Source: CAG-791 sp963658405 | Lineage (GTDB): Bacteria; Bacillota; Clostridia; Lachnospirales; Lachnospiraceae | Length of the DNA: 12,315 nucleotides | NCBI GenBank assembly: GCA_963658405.1 | Contig: CAVKQI010000076.1 | Coordinates: 1 to 12,315 of the forward strand | Reading direction: 5' to 3' | In this document: positions 6,070-12,315 of the stretch, in pieces | How the letters are laid out: each line of letters opens with the position of its first letter | Position numbering within the stretch: the first letter of the stretch is position 1 | The notes under the pieces: model-generated | Databases searched by the model: none | The model's input: the letters and a program-made list of their open reading frames with translations, nothing else | What the model was told of the DNA's origin: nothing | Translations under genes and position numbers: made by a program

Positions 6070-7209
6070 GTGCGCGAATTTACGCCTGACAAAATCATAA
6101 TCGGAGCGGGGCTCTATGGCCTGTATGCTGCGAAATTCTGTGCCGACAGGGGACAGAACGTAGTGGTGCTGGAATGGGATGCGGCGCCCTTTGGCAGGGC
6201 TACCTATATCAACCAGGCCCGGGTGCACATGGGATACCACTATCCCCGGAGCCTGACCACGGCGATGAAGTCCGCCGGGTATTTTCGCCGTTTCTGTGAG
6301 GATTTCGATTTCTGTATCGAGAAGTCCTTCCAGCAGATCTATGCCACCAGCCGGAATTTTTCATGGACAGATGCGGCGCAGTTTGTATCCTTTTGCCGGG
6401 CGGCGGGGATACGTTGCGAGGAGATGGCAGCCCCGGCCTTCTTTCAGAAGGGCATGTGCGACGGCGCCTTCCTGACGCAGGAATATACCTATGATGCGGG
6501 CATGCTGCGGGACTATTTCCTGCAGAAACTGGCAGACCGCAAGGGCGTGCAGATCCTGTACGGAGCCAGGATCCGGGAGATCCAGTGTGCAGAGGACAGT
6601 TTTACAGTGATCTTGGAAGATGGGAAAAGCTTCCGGGCACCTTTTCTGCTGAACGCCACCTATGCCAGCACCAACCAGATCCTGCAGAGAGTGCAGGGGC
6701 TGACGGATGAGGAAAAGCGCCTCTTTGACATTAAGTACGAGCTCTGCGAGATCATACTGACAAAGCCGGGAGAGTTTCTTAAGAATATCGGACTGACGGT
6801 GATGGACGGTCCCTTCTTTTCCATCATGCCCTTTGGAAAGACAGGATATCACTCCCTGACAGCGGTGGCCTTTACCCCGCACATGACCAGCTATGAGGCG
6901 CTGCCCTCCTTCCCCTGCCAGGAAGGAACGGGCTGTTCCCCGGCGCAGCTGGAGAACTGCAGCAGCTGTCCGCACAGACCGGAGAGCGCATGGCCCTATA
7001 TGGAGCATCTGGCCAGGAAATATATGAAGCCGGATCATACCTTTACCTATGAGAAATCGCTTTTTTCCATGAAGCCGATCCTGAAGGCTTCGGAGGTGGA
7101 CGATTCCAGGCCCACGGCGATCCGTGTCAACCACGATCATCCCAGGATGGTCAGCGTGCTGTCGGGAAAGATCAATACGGTATATGATCTGGATGAGTAT
7201 TTGAAATAA
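6070..7209 (+). CDS. FAD-dependent oxidoreductase (DAO-like)
   Basis: A 379-residue cytoplasmic flavoprotein. The N-terminal dinucleotide-binding motif IIIGAGLYGLYAA (residues 9-21) is followed by VVVLEWDAAPFGRATYINQARVH, where E35 would bind the FAD ribose. LNATYAST near the middle resembles the second FAD contact of this fold. An uncommon feature is a cysteine group C283-x5-C289-x7-C297-x2-C300, which could bind zinc or an iron-sulfur cluster. In this setting it may oxidise or isomerise a sugar or lipid intermediate, but no substrate can be named. Translation begins at GTG 6070, with AAGGGAG at 6056-6062 seven nucleotides upstream. It follows the DUF6056 gene by 79 bp and is followed by a long intergenic hairpin. 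Confidence 0.85.
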   Translation: MREFTPDKIIIGAGLYGLYAAKFCADRGQNVVVLEWDAAPFGRATYINQARVHMGYHYPRSLTTAMKSAGYFRRFCEDFDFCIEKSFQQIYATSRNFSWTDAAQFVSFCRAAGIRCEEMAAPAFFQKGMCDGAFLTQEYTYDAGMLRDYFLQKLADRKGVQILYGARIREIQCAEDSFTVILEDGKSFRAPFLLNATYASTNQILQRVQGLTDEEKRLFDIKYELCEIILTKPGEFLKNIGLTVMDGPFFSIMPFGKTGYHSLTAVAFTPHMTSYEALPSFPCQEGTGCSPAQLENCSSCPHRPESAWPYMEHLARKYMKPDHTFTYEKSLFSMKPILKASEVDDSRPTAIRVNHDHPRMVSVLSGKINTVYDLDEYLK

Positions 7210-7211
7210 TG

Positions 7212-7278
7212 GTATCTGTTTAGCACCCATCGAGGTTTCCTTCGGAAAACCTCGATATAGCTGGTGCTGAAAAGATAC
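7212..7278 (+). repeat. Long intergenic double hairpin with UUCG tip
   Basis: Nearly the whole gap between the FAD enzyme and the next gene folds on itself. Outer arms 7212-7227 and 7263-7278 pair with 14 Watson-Crick pairs, one G-U and one mismatch. Inner arms 7229-7238 and 7247-7256 pair perfectly over 10 bp (ATCGAGGTTT/AAACCTCGAT), closing after a C-A mismatch on a C(TTCG)G tetraloop. There is no T-tract, so a classic terminator is unlikely. It may slow exonucleases or RNA polymerase, or be a mobile palindromic repeat. Confidence 0.8.
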
Positions 7279-7294
7279 AGGTAATGAGGTAATT

Positions 7295-8242
7295 ATGCCG
7301 AAAGAAAGTAAATTCGTATCTGCTGTCATGTATCTGCATAATGATGAGAGCCGGATAGAGGCTTTTCTGAAGATGATCACAGAGACCATGGGAGCGAATT
7401 TTGATAAATATGAGCTGATCTTTGTAAACGATGCCTCCACAGACGGGAGCCTTATGAAGATCCACGATTTCTTTGCCGGGGGCAGGTCAGGAGAAGGACA
7501 GATGGTCAGCATCGTGCAGATGAGCCATTTCCAGGGCCTGGAGGCGGCCATGAACGCCGGTCGAGATCTGTCTATCGGAGATTTCGTCTATGAGTTTGAT
7601 GACATTCTGGTAGACTATGAGCCGGCGCTGCTGCGGCAGGTCTATGACCATATGCTGGAGGGGTACGATATCGTATCGGCCAGCAGTGACAGCAAGGTGC
7701 GTCTGTCCTCCCGGGTCTTTTACAGCGTCTACAACAGCGCCAGCCGGGGCAGCGCCAGGATCGGACCGGAGACCTTCCGGATCCTTTCCAGACGCGCCAT
7801 CAACCGGGTAAAGAGCATTGGCCAGTATATCCCCTACCGGAAGGCAGTCTATATGAACTGCGGTCTGGAGGCGGACACCATCTCCTACCGGAGCATTGCC
7901 GGCGCCGGTACCCGCACCGTCCACTCCAACAGCGGGGAGCGCACTTCTCTGGCTCTGGATTCCTTTATCTATTTTACGAATGTATTAGAGAGAGTATCCC
8001 TGGCGGTGAGCCTGCTCTTTCTGGGGATTACCGTGGTCATGGGCGTCTATCTGATCGCGGAGTATTTCGGCAAGGTGCATCCGGTGGAAGGATGGCTCTC
8101 CACCATGGGATTTATGTCCCTTGGATTTATGGGCGTCTTCGTCCTTCTGACCATCGTGCTCAAATACCTGTCCGTGCTGCTGAATCTGATCTTCAAGCAG
8201 CAGCGGTATCTGATCGCAGGGGTGGAAAAGATCATCAATTAG
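7295..8242 (+). CDS. GT2 glycosyltransferase with two C-terminal membrane helices (GtrB/ArnC/DPM1-like)
   Basis: A 315-residue enzyme expected to load a sugar from a nucleotide donor on to polyprenyl phosphate at the cytoplasmic face of the membrane. The nucleotide-binding start has FVNDASTDGS at residues 43-52. The region usually reading D-x-D-x-x-D is altered to FDDILVDYEP (101-110), so the second metal-binding aspartate is shifted or missing. The GPETFRILSRRAINRV segment matches the dFRLmsR part of ArnC/GtrB proteins. Two hydrophobic helices, about 236-258 and 270-295, match the usual membrane tail of GtrB/ArnC. Start ATG 7295 has GAGG at 7286-7289. The gene follows a long hairpin, which could tune its expression relative to the oxidoreductase. 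Confidence 0.88.
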   Translation: MPKESKFVSAVMYLHNDESRIEAFLKMITETMGANFDKYELIFVNDASTDGSLMKIHDFFAGGRSGEGQMVSIVQMSHFQGLEAAMNAGRDLSIGDFVYEFDDILVDYEPALLRQVYDHMLEGYDIVSASSDSKVRLSSRVFYSVYNSASRGSARIGPETFRILSRRAINRVKSIGQYIPYRKAVYMNCGLEADTISYRSIAGAGTRTVHSNSGERTSLALDSFIYFTNVLERVSLAVSLLFLGITVVMGVYLIAEYFGKVHPVEGWLSTMGFMSLGFMGVFVLLTIVLKYLSVLLNLIFKQQRYLIAGVEKIIN

Positions 8243-8378
8243 AGCAGAGTAAACGCGGCAGCGGCCTATCTATCGGCAGAGACGCGCTGCTGCCGGAAAA
8301 GAGCATAAAGCGGAGCGCGTGGGGGACAGAGAATGCGCCCGGCAGCAGACGGGAAGCCGCCTGCGGAATGGAGATTGT
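8243..8378. other. Intercistronic gap between the two GT2 genes
   Basis: This 136-bp gap is the longest inside the cluster and contains no gene that I can support. It is GC-rich. GGCAGC near its start can pair with GCTGCC about 35 bp later, a modest hairpin. It ends with the Shine-Dalgarno GGAG at 8370-8373, five nucleotides before the next ATG. No T-tract or promoter was recognised. Confidence 0.5.
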
Positions 8379-9332
8379 ATGACATTAAATATTCTTTTTC
8401 CGGTCCTGAATGAGCACCTTCGTCTTTGGAAGGGGATCACGGGGACCATCCGTTATATGGAGCATTACTGTGAAAAATACGAGGAAGTCTACTATGTATG
8501 CACCATCGTGGACAATGGTTCCGATGATGATACACCGCAGATCGCGCAGAAGCTGATGGAGGAATATCCGGACAAGGTGAGATATATCCGCATCGAGACC
8601 AGAGGCGTGGGCATTGCCTTCCGCACCGGTGTAGAGCAGAATGAGTACGACATTGTGGGCACCATGGACATTGACCTTTCCACGGAGATCAAAAACCTCG
8701 GCCGCACCCTGCAGCTCTTTAAGAAAAATCCTACGCTGGAGTATGTCAATGCCACCCGGTTTGCCAAGGGCTCGGAGACGGTGGGCAGAAAATGGTACCG
8801 CAAGGTTACCTCAGCCGGTCTGGTGACACTGCTGAAGCTGAATTTCGGCATGAAGGCTTCGGATGCCATCTGCGGTTTTACCTTTATGAAAAAGGACGTG
8901 GCAAAGGCACTGACCGCGGAGTGCAGCGACGATCCCGGATGGTTTTACATGATCGAGCTGCTGCTGCGGGCTGAGCGCAGAGGCGTGCATATCTATGATA
9001 TGCCGGTTCGATTTGTAGAGGATTACAATACCACGGTGAATGTGGGAAAGACCGTGCGCAATTATATGCAGCAGATCCACGCCCTGAAAAAGCAGTTCGC
9101 TTTAGAGGACCGGGAGGAAAAAAGCCTGCAGGAAGAGCAGGAGATCCTGCAGCGCGAAGCCGAGCAGGAAGAGGCGCAGCAGGAGGAAACGGAAGAACAG
9201 AAGGAACAGGAGCAGCCGGAAGAAATGCTGCAGAGTGTCCCTGAAACCGAAGAGAAGGAACCGGCACAGAACGAGGCGGAAACCAAAGAAGAGAAGCAGG
9301 GAAAGGAAGAAAACGATGCTGAAGAGAATTGA
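8379..9332 (+). CDS. GT2 glycosyltransferase with acidic C-terminal tail (ALG5/DPG synthase-like)
   Basis: A 317-residue family 2 glycosyltransferase. The fold starts with ILFPVLNE (5-12), the donor-binding IVDNGSDDDT lies at 43-52, and the metal-binding D-x-D is intact as MDIDLST (D97, D99). The acceptor region YRKVTSAGLV and LNFGMKASDAICGFTFMKKD follow the dolichyl-phosphate glucosyltransferase-like pattern in which the conserved D-x-x-CGF element appears. It has no membrane helix. Instead, residues from about 242 to the end form a Glu/Gln-rich, probably coiled or disordered tail. Start ATG 8379 has GGAG at 8370-8373; upstream in-frame codons to 8319 look non-coding. Its stop overlaps the following aminotransferase start by 17 bp, so the two are probably translationally coupled. 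Confidence 0.88.
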   Translation: MTLNILFPVLNEHLRLWKGITGTIRYMEHYCEKYEEVYYVCTIVDNGSDDDTPQIAQKLMEEYPDKVRYIRIETRGVGIAFRTGVEQNEYDIVGTMDIDLSTEIKNLGRTLQLFKKNPTLEYVNATRFAKGSETVGRKWYRKVTSAGLVTLLKLNFGMKASDAICGFTFMKKDVAKALTAECSDDPGWFYMIELLLRAERRGVHIYDMPVRFVEDYNTTVNVGKTVRNYMQQIHALKKQFALEDREEKSLQEEQEILQREAEQEEAQQEETEEQKEQEQPEEMLQSVPETEEKEPAQNEAETKEEKQGKEENDAEEN

Positions 9333-10425
9333 TCTGGCCAGGGATTTCCGGCGGCACAGAGAGGAATATCTGCAGGCCATCACCGCTGTCTGCGAGGAGA
9401 CGGCATTTTCCGGCGGCAGCTATGCGGATCGTTTTGATGAGGAATTTGCACAGTATCTGGGCGTGAAGACGGCGACCGGCGTCAACAACGGCACCAGCGC
9501 CCTGCATCTGGCCATGCTGGCACTGGGTGTGGGAGAAGGGGATGAGGTGATCGTTCCCGCCAATACCTATATCGCCACAGCCTGGGGCGTCACCTATACC
9601 GGTGCCACACCGGTCTTTGCGGACTGCACACCGGATACCTGGGAGATCGATGCCGCCTCTGTGGAAAAGCTGATCACCCCGAGGACGAAGGGCATCATCG
9701 GCGTGCATCTCTACGGGCAGCCCTTTGATTACAGAGCCATCCGGGAAGTGGCGGACAGGCACGGCCTGTTCGTGGCAGAGGACTGCGCGCAGGCAGCGGG
9801 CGCCGAGTATGAAGGGAAAAAGGTCGGCGGTCTGGGAGAGATCGGGTGCTTCAGCTTCTACCCCGGCAAGAATCTCTATGCCTTTGGCGAAGGGGGAAGC
9901 ATTACTTCCAATGACCCTTCCTATATCGACAAGGCCATCGTCTATAAGAACCAGGGCTGCCGGGTGCGGTATTACCACGAAGTAGTGGGATACAATATGC
10001 GCCTGGAGGGCATCCAGGGCGCAGTGCTTTCTGTGGGACTGCGGCATCTGGAGGAGTGGACGAAGCAGCGCATTGCCATCGGCAGACGTTATGATGCGGA
10101 GATCACGAATCCCTGCTTTGTCAAACAGAGACATCCGGCCAATACCAGACATGTCTATCACCTCTACGAGGTACAGGTGCCGGATCCGGAGGATTTTCTG
10201 GCCTACATGAAGGAAAACGGCATTGAGTGCAACCGGCATTATCCGGTGCCCTGCCATCTCCAGGAGGCCTATGCATCCTTGGGCTATCAGCCGGGAGACT
10301 GCCCGCATGCAGAGCAGCTGGCTGCACACTGCGCGACCCTGCCTCTTTTCCCGGAGATGACCGAGGATGAGGTGAGCCTGGTGATCGAAAGGTGCAATGC
10401 CTACGTTTCTGCGCGCATCGATTGA
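9316..10425 (+). CDS. DegT/DnrJ/EryC1/StrS family sugar aminotransferase
   Basis: A 369-residue PLP enzyme that transfers an amino group, usually from glutamate, to a keto group on a nucleotide-bound sugar. The signature regions are NNGTSALHLAMLALG (phosphate-binding), DEVIVPANTYIATAWGV, VAEDCAQAAGAEY (PLP-ring aspartate) and SFYPGKNLYAFGEGG, with the Schiff-base lysine K185. The late NTRHVYHLYEVQV and HYPVPCHLQEAY motifs are also typical, and the length is that of the family. It resembles FdtB- or ArnB/WecE-type enzymes, but the exact sugar cannot be told. ATG 9316 has AAGGA at 9303-9307, eight nucleotides upstream; the longer frame from 9235 is very basic and overlaps the tail of the GT2 gene, so I rejected it. 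No gene for making the keto-sugar lies in the window. Confidence 0.94.
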   Translation: MLKRIDLARDFRRHREEYLQAITAVCEETAFSGGSYADRFDEEFAQYLGVKTATGVNNGTSALHLAMLALGVGEGDEVIVPANTYIATAWGVTYTGATPVFADCTPDTWEIDAASVEKLITPRTKGIIGVHLYGQPFDYRAIREVADRHGLFVAEDCAQAAGAEYEGKKVGGLGEIGCFSFYPGKNLYAFGEGGSITSNDPSYIDKAIVYKNQGCRVRYYHEVVGYNMRLEGIQGAVLSVGLRHLEEWTKQRIAIGRRYDAEITNPCFVKQRHPANTRHVYHLYEVQVPDPEDFLAYMKENGIECNRHYPVPCHLQEAYASLGYQPGDCPHAEQLAAHCATLPLFPEMTEDEVSLVIERCNAYVSARID

Positions 10426-10510
10426 CGGGACATGATGCGGTAAATCGAAATTATCCGGAAAGGCAATTTTCTATATGAATAAGCAAAAGATAAACGCAGG
10501 GGAGCGGGGC

Positions 10511-12064
10511 ATGGAAAACCGAGGCCCCGGCAAAATGGCGGTCAGATGCAGGGAGCGGGAAGAAAAGCTGCGCCGCTTCTGGACGGTAAAGAAGGTCTCC
10601 ATCCTGCTGACGATTCTGTATTTTGCCAGTCTGATCCCCATGCTGGTGATCGCGCAGTATAACTACGCGGGGGCCGATGATTATTCCATCGGTCAGACCT
10701 GCCATACCGCCTGGATCACCTCTCACAATGTATTTGCCGTGATCTGGCAGGCCGCTTTGATGGCCGCCCATGATTTCCTGTACTGGATGGGGTATTTTTC
10801 CGCGATCTTTATGATGTCCATTCATCCGGGGGTCTTCGGGGAACATGTCTATGCAGCCACCACCTGGATCATGGTGGGCATGCTGACCTTCTCCACCATC
10901 TATCTGCTCCGGGCGCTTTTCGTCAAGGCGCTGGGCATGTCCAGGGATCTGTGCCGCAGCGTGACCATGATCCTGCTGCTGATCACCGTGCAGTGCACTG
11001 TGGGCCGGAACGAGGCTTTTTACTGGTACTGCGGCGCCGTGAATTACATCTTCTTTTATGCGGTGGGACTGTTTTACTTAGGATGTCTGCTGTCTGCTGT
11101 CTATGACCAGAAGAGATGGAAACGGATCTACGATCTCTGCATGGCCTGCTTTCTGGGTATCTTCGTAGGCGGCGGCAACTATATGACAGCCCTGACAGTG
11201 GCGATCGTGCTGGTGGTGGCTCTTTTCCTTCTCTGGAAAAACGGCGCACTGGGCAGGCAGAAGATCCTGCTGGTGCCCATAGCCTTTTTCTTCTTCGGCT
11301 TTCTGGCCAGCTGCCTGGCGCCGGGAAACAGCTACCGGTCGGAGATCACCCAGGGAATGGGCGCCGTGAAGGCGATCCTGATCTCCCTGTATTATTTCTT
11401 TGATTACTGCGTCAGCGACTGGACGACCTGGGCCGTGGCGGCAGGCTTTCTGCTGATGGTGCCCTTTGTCTGGAAAATGGTGGGAGATACAGACTTTACC
11501 TTCCCCTGCCCCCTGCTGGCATTTCTCCTTGGCTACGGTCTGACCAGTGCCAATGTGACGCCGCCTCTTTTTGCCATCGGCAATATCGGCGCCGGCAGAC
11601 TCCAGGCAATCTTCTTTATTCAGTATATTCTGCTGATGGGTCTGTGCCTGGTCTATGGCCTGGGGTGGCTGCGGAAGTATCTGGATGGAAGAAGAGCAGA
11701 GAGCAAAGGAAAAGAGACTGCAGGAGATTTACATTTTTCCGCACCGGCTTTTCGGGGGATTGTCCTCCTTAGCCTGTTCATCGTCTTTGCCTCGGCACTG
11801 TGCATACATGTGGATCCTTATTACTATACCAGCTCCAGTGCCATGACAGATCTGCTGAACGGCTCTGCGAAGGCCTACGGAGAGGCCTATGAGGAACGGA
11901 CGAAGATCCTGTTGGATGATTCGGTGAAGGATGTGGTCTTTGAAAAGCTTCCCTCCGAGCCCCAGCTCCTGTTTTTCTCAGATCTGACAGACTCCATGGA
12001 TTCATGGGAAAATAAGGCAGTGGCCAAATACTACGGAAAGAATTCTGTGGTGGTGAAGAAGTAA
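10511..12064 (+). CDS. Second DUF6056-type polytopic membrane protein, putative GT-C-like glycosyltransferase
   Basis: A 517-residue membrane protein with roughly 11 hydrophobic helices, a paralogue of the protein at 4371-5990. The shared marks are in the same order: GADDYSIG in the first external loop (D56, D57), a CGAVNY segment, GGGNYMTALT, APGNSYRSE, and a soluble C-terminal end containing SWENKAVAKYYGKNSV. The acidic pair after helix 1 suggests GT-C-like chemistry with a polyprenyl-phosphate sugar donor outside the membrane; this is inference. ATG 10511 is chosen because AGGGGAG at 10498-10504 lies six nucleotides upstream. An in-frame ATG at 10475 would add 12 residues with a poorer site. 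The gap after the aminotransferase is 85 bp. The gene ends two bases before the tandem hairpin repeats, which may contain its 3' end signals. Confidence 0.82.
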   Translation: MENRGPGKMAVRCREREEKLRRFWTVKKVSILLTILYFASLIPMLVIAQYNYAGADDYSIGQTCHTAWITSHNVFAVIWQAALMAAHDFLYWMGYFSAIFMMSIHPGVFGEHVYAATTWIMVGMLTFSTIYLLRALFVKALGMSRDLCRSVTMILLLITVQCTVGRNEAFYWYCGAVNYIFFYAVGLFYLGCLLSAVYDQKRWKRIYDLCMACFLGIFVGGGNYMTALTVAIVLVVALFLLWKNGALGRQKILLVPIAFFFFGFLASCLAPGNSYRSEITQGMGAVKAILISLYYFFDYCVSDWTTWAVAAGFLLMVPFVWKMVGDTDFTFPCPLLAFLLGYGLTSANVTPPLFAIGNIGAGRLQAIFFIQYILLMGLCLVYGLGWLRKYLDGRRAESKGKETAGDLHFSAPAFRGIVLLSLFIVFASALCIHVDPYYYTSSSAMTDLLNGSAKAYGEAYEERTKILLDDSVKDVVFEKLPSEPQLLFFSDLTDSMDSWENKAVAKYYGKNSVVVKK

Positions 12065-12065
12065 A

Positions 12066-12205
12066 TAAATTTTAAGGAAATGCCTGATGGCATTCCCTTA
12101 AAATTCGAATGATGACGATAACGTCATCATTCGGTATCCTATCGGAGAATTCGCCTTCGCGAAATTCTCCTCAGGCTGCCGCTGTAAAACAGCGGCAGAG
12201 AGGGG
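12066..12205 (+). repeat. 140-bp four-hairpin repeat unit, copy 1
   Basis: The unit contains four consecutive hairpins. A: arms 12070-12084 and 12089-12103 with one A-C mismatch and a TGAT loop, extendable by two pairs to 12068-12105. B: arms 12106-12117 and 12122-12133, perfect 12 bp, loop ATAA. C: 12144-12170, an 8-bp stem, bulged A, 3-bp stem and CTTC loop. D: arms 12176-12185 and 12189-12198, perfect 10 bp, loop AAA. After D comes AGAGGGG, which resembles a ribosome binding site. The next copy follows without a spacer. It begins one base after the stop of the last cluster gene. Confidence 0.9.
12068..12105 (+). terminator. Possible transcription end hairpin after the glycan cluster
   Basis: Hairpin A of the first repeat unit has AATTTTAAGG on one side and CCTTAAAATT on the other, so the stem has a U-rich 5' side but only a short 3' extension (AAAATT) and no proper U-tract. 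It lies immediately after the last stop codon. It may stop transcription weakly or protect the 3' end; the lack of a U-tract argues against a classical terminator. Confidence 0.35.
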
Positions 12206-12315
12206 TAAATTTTAAGGAAATGCCTGATGGCATTCCCTTAAAATTCGAATGATGACGATAACGTCATCATTCGGTATCCTATCGGAGAATTCGCCTTCGC
12301 GAAATTCTCCTCAGG
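12206..12315 (+). repeat. 140-bp four-hairpin repeat unit, copy 2 (cut by window end)
   Basis: Identical to 12066-12175 over all 110 visible bases, by direct base-by-base comparison. Hairpins A (12208-12245), B (12246-12273) and C (12284-12310) are complete; D would lie just past the edge. The array may go on beyond the window. Confidence 0.92.

Noticed and set aside
6361..7551. 396-codon minus-strand frame spanning the oxidoreductase and GT2 genes
   Set aside because: It crosses two well-supported plus-strand genes and the intergenic hairpin, and the translation has no recognisable domain.
8884..10329. 481-codon open frame on the minus strand opposite the aminotransferase
   Set aside because: Long opposite-strand frames are common in GC-rich coding DNA. 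The plus-strand gene has unmistakable PLP aminotransferase motifs, and this frame is rich in Arg, Pro and His without domains.
12066..12315. CRISPR-like array
   Set aside because: The repeats are 140 bp, directly adjacent and without unique spacers, so this is a tandem repeat and not a CRISPR array.

Overview
The window looks like chromosomal DNA from an anaerobic, low-redox Gram-positive bacterium of the Clostridia, most likely Lachnospiraceae. This is an inference from gene content and style: a class III ribonucleotide reductase activase (NrdG), a Bacillus-type PLP arginine/lysine/ornithine decarboxylase, strong AGGAGG-type ribosome binding sites, and two large membrane proteins of the DUF6056 type that are common in that family. 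No rRNA, tRNA, CRISPR array, transposase or phage gene was seen.

Region 1 (1-1025) holds the 3' end of an unrecognised gene, a small GNAT acetyltransferase, and about 290 bp of non-coding DNA. That DNA carries a 10-bp palindrome and three spaced copies of TTTGACTT. The region looks more AT-rich than what follows. Region 2 (1026-3234) is a two-gene unit, nrdG and a SpeA-like decarboxylase, joined by an ATGA stop/start overlap. It ends in a strong, probably bidirectional hairpin terminator. Region 3 (3239-4370) is a convergent gene for a P-loop ATPase/kinase-like protein, followed by about 500 bp of non-coding DNA with probable divergent promoters.

Region 4 (4371-12064) is a six-gene, same-strand cluster for a cell-surface glycan. 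In order: a polytopic DUF6056-like membrane protein, an FAD-dependent oxidoreductase, a GtrB/ArnC-type GT2 glycosyltransferase with two C-terminal membrane helices, an ALG5/DPM-like GT2 enzyme with a long acidic tail, a DegT/DnrJ/EryC1 sugar aminotransferase, and a second DUF6056-like membrane protein. The gene set parallels ArnB (aminotransferase), ArnC (polyprenyl-phosphate glycosyltransferase) and ArnT (GT-C transferase). My working model is that a nucleotide keto-sugar is aminated, loaded on polyprenyl phosphate inside the cell, and transferred to a surface polymer outside by the DUF6056 proteins. The FAD enzyme would carry out an extra redox step. This pathway is inference.

Region 5 (12066-12315) is the most striking non-coding structure. 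It is a 140-bp unit made of four hairpins, repeated in tandem with no difference over the 110 bp that can be compared, and it runs off the end of the window. A diverged relative of its last two hairpins lies at 4326-4386, just upstream of and overlapping the first cluster gene. Another long intergenic hairpin with a related tip separates the FAD enzyme from the first GT2 gene. Together they suggest a family of structured intergenic repeats placed around this locus.
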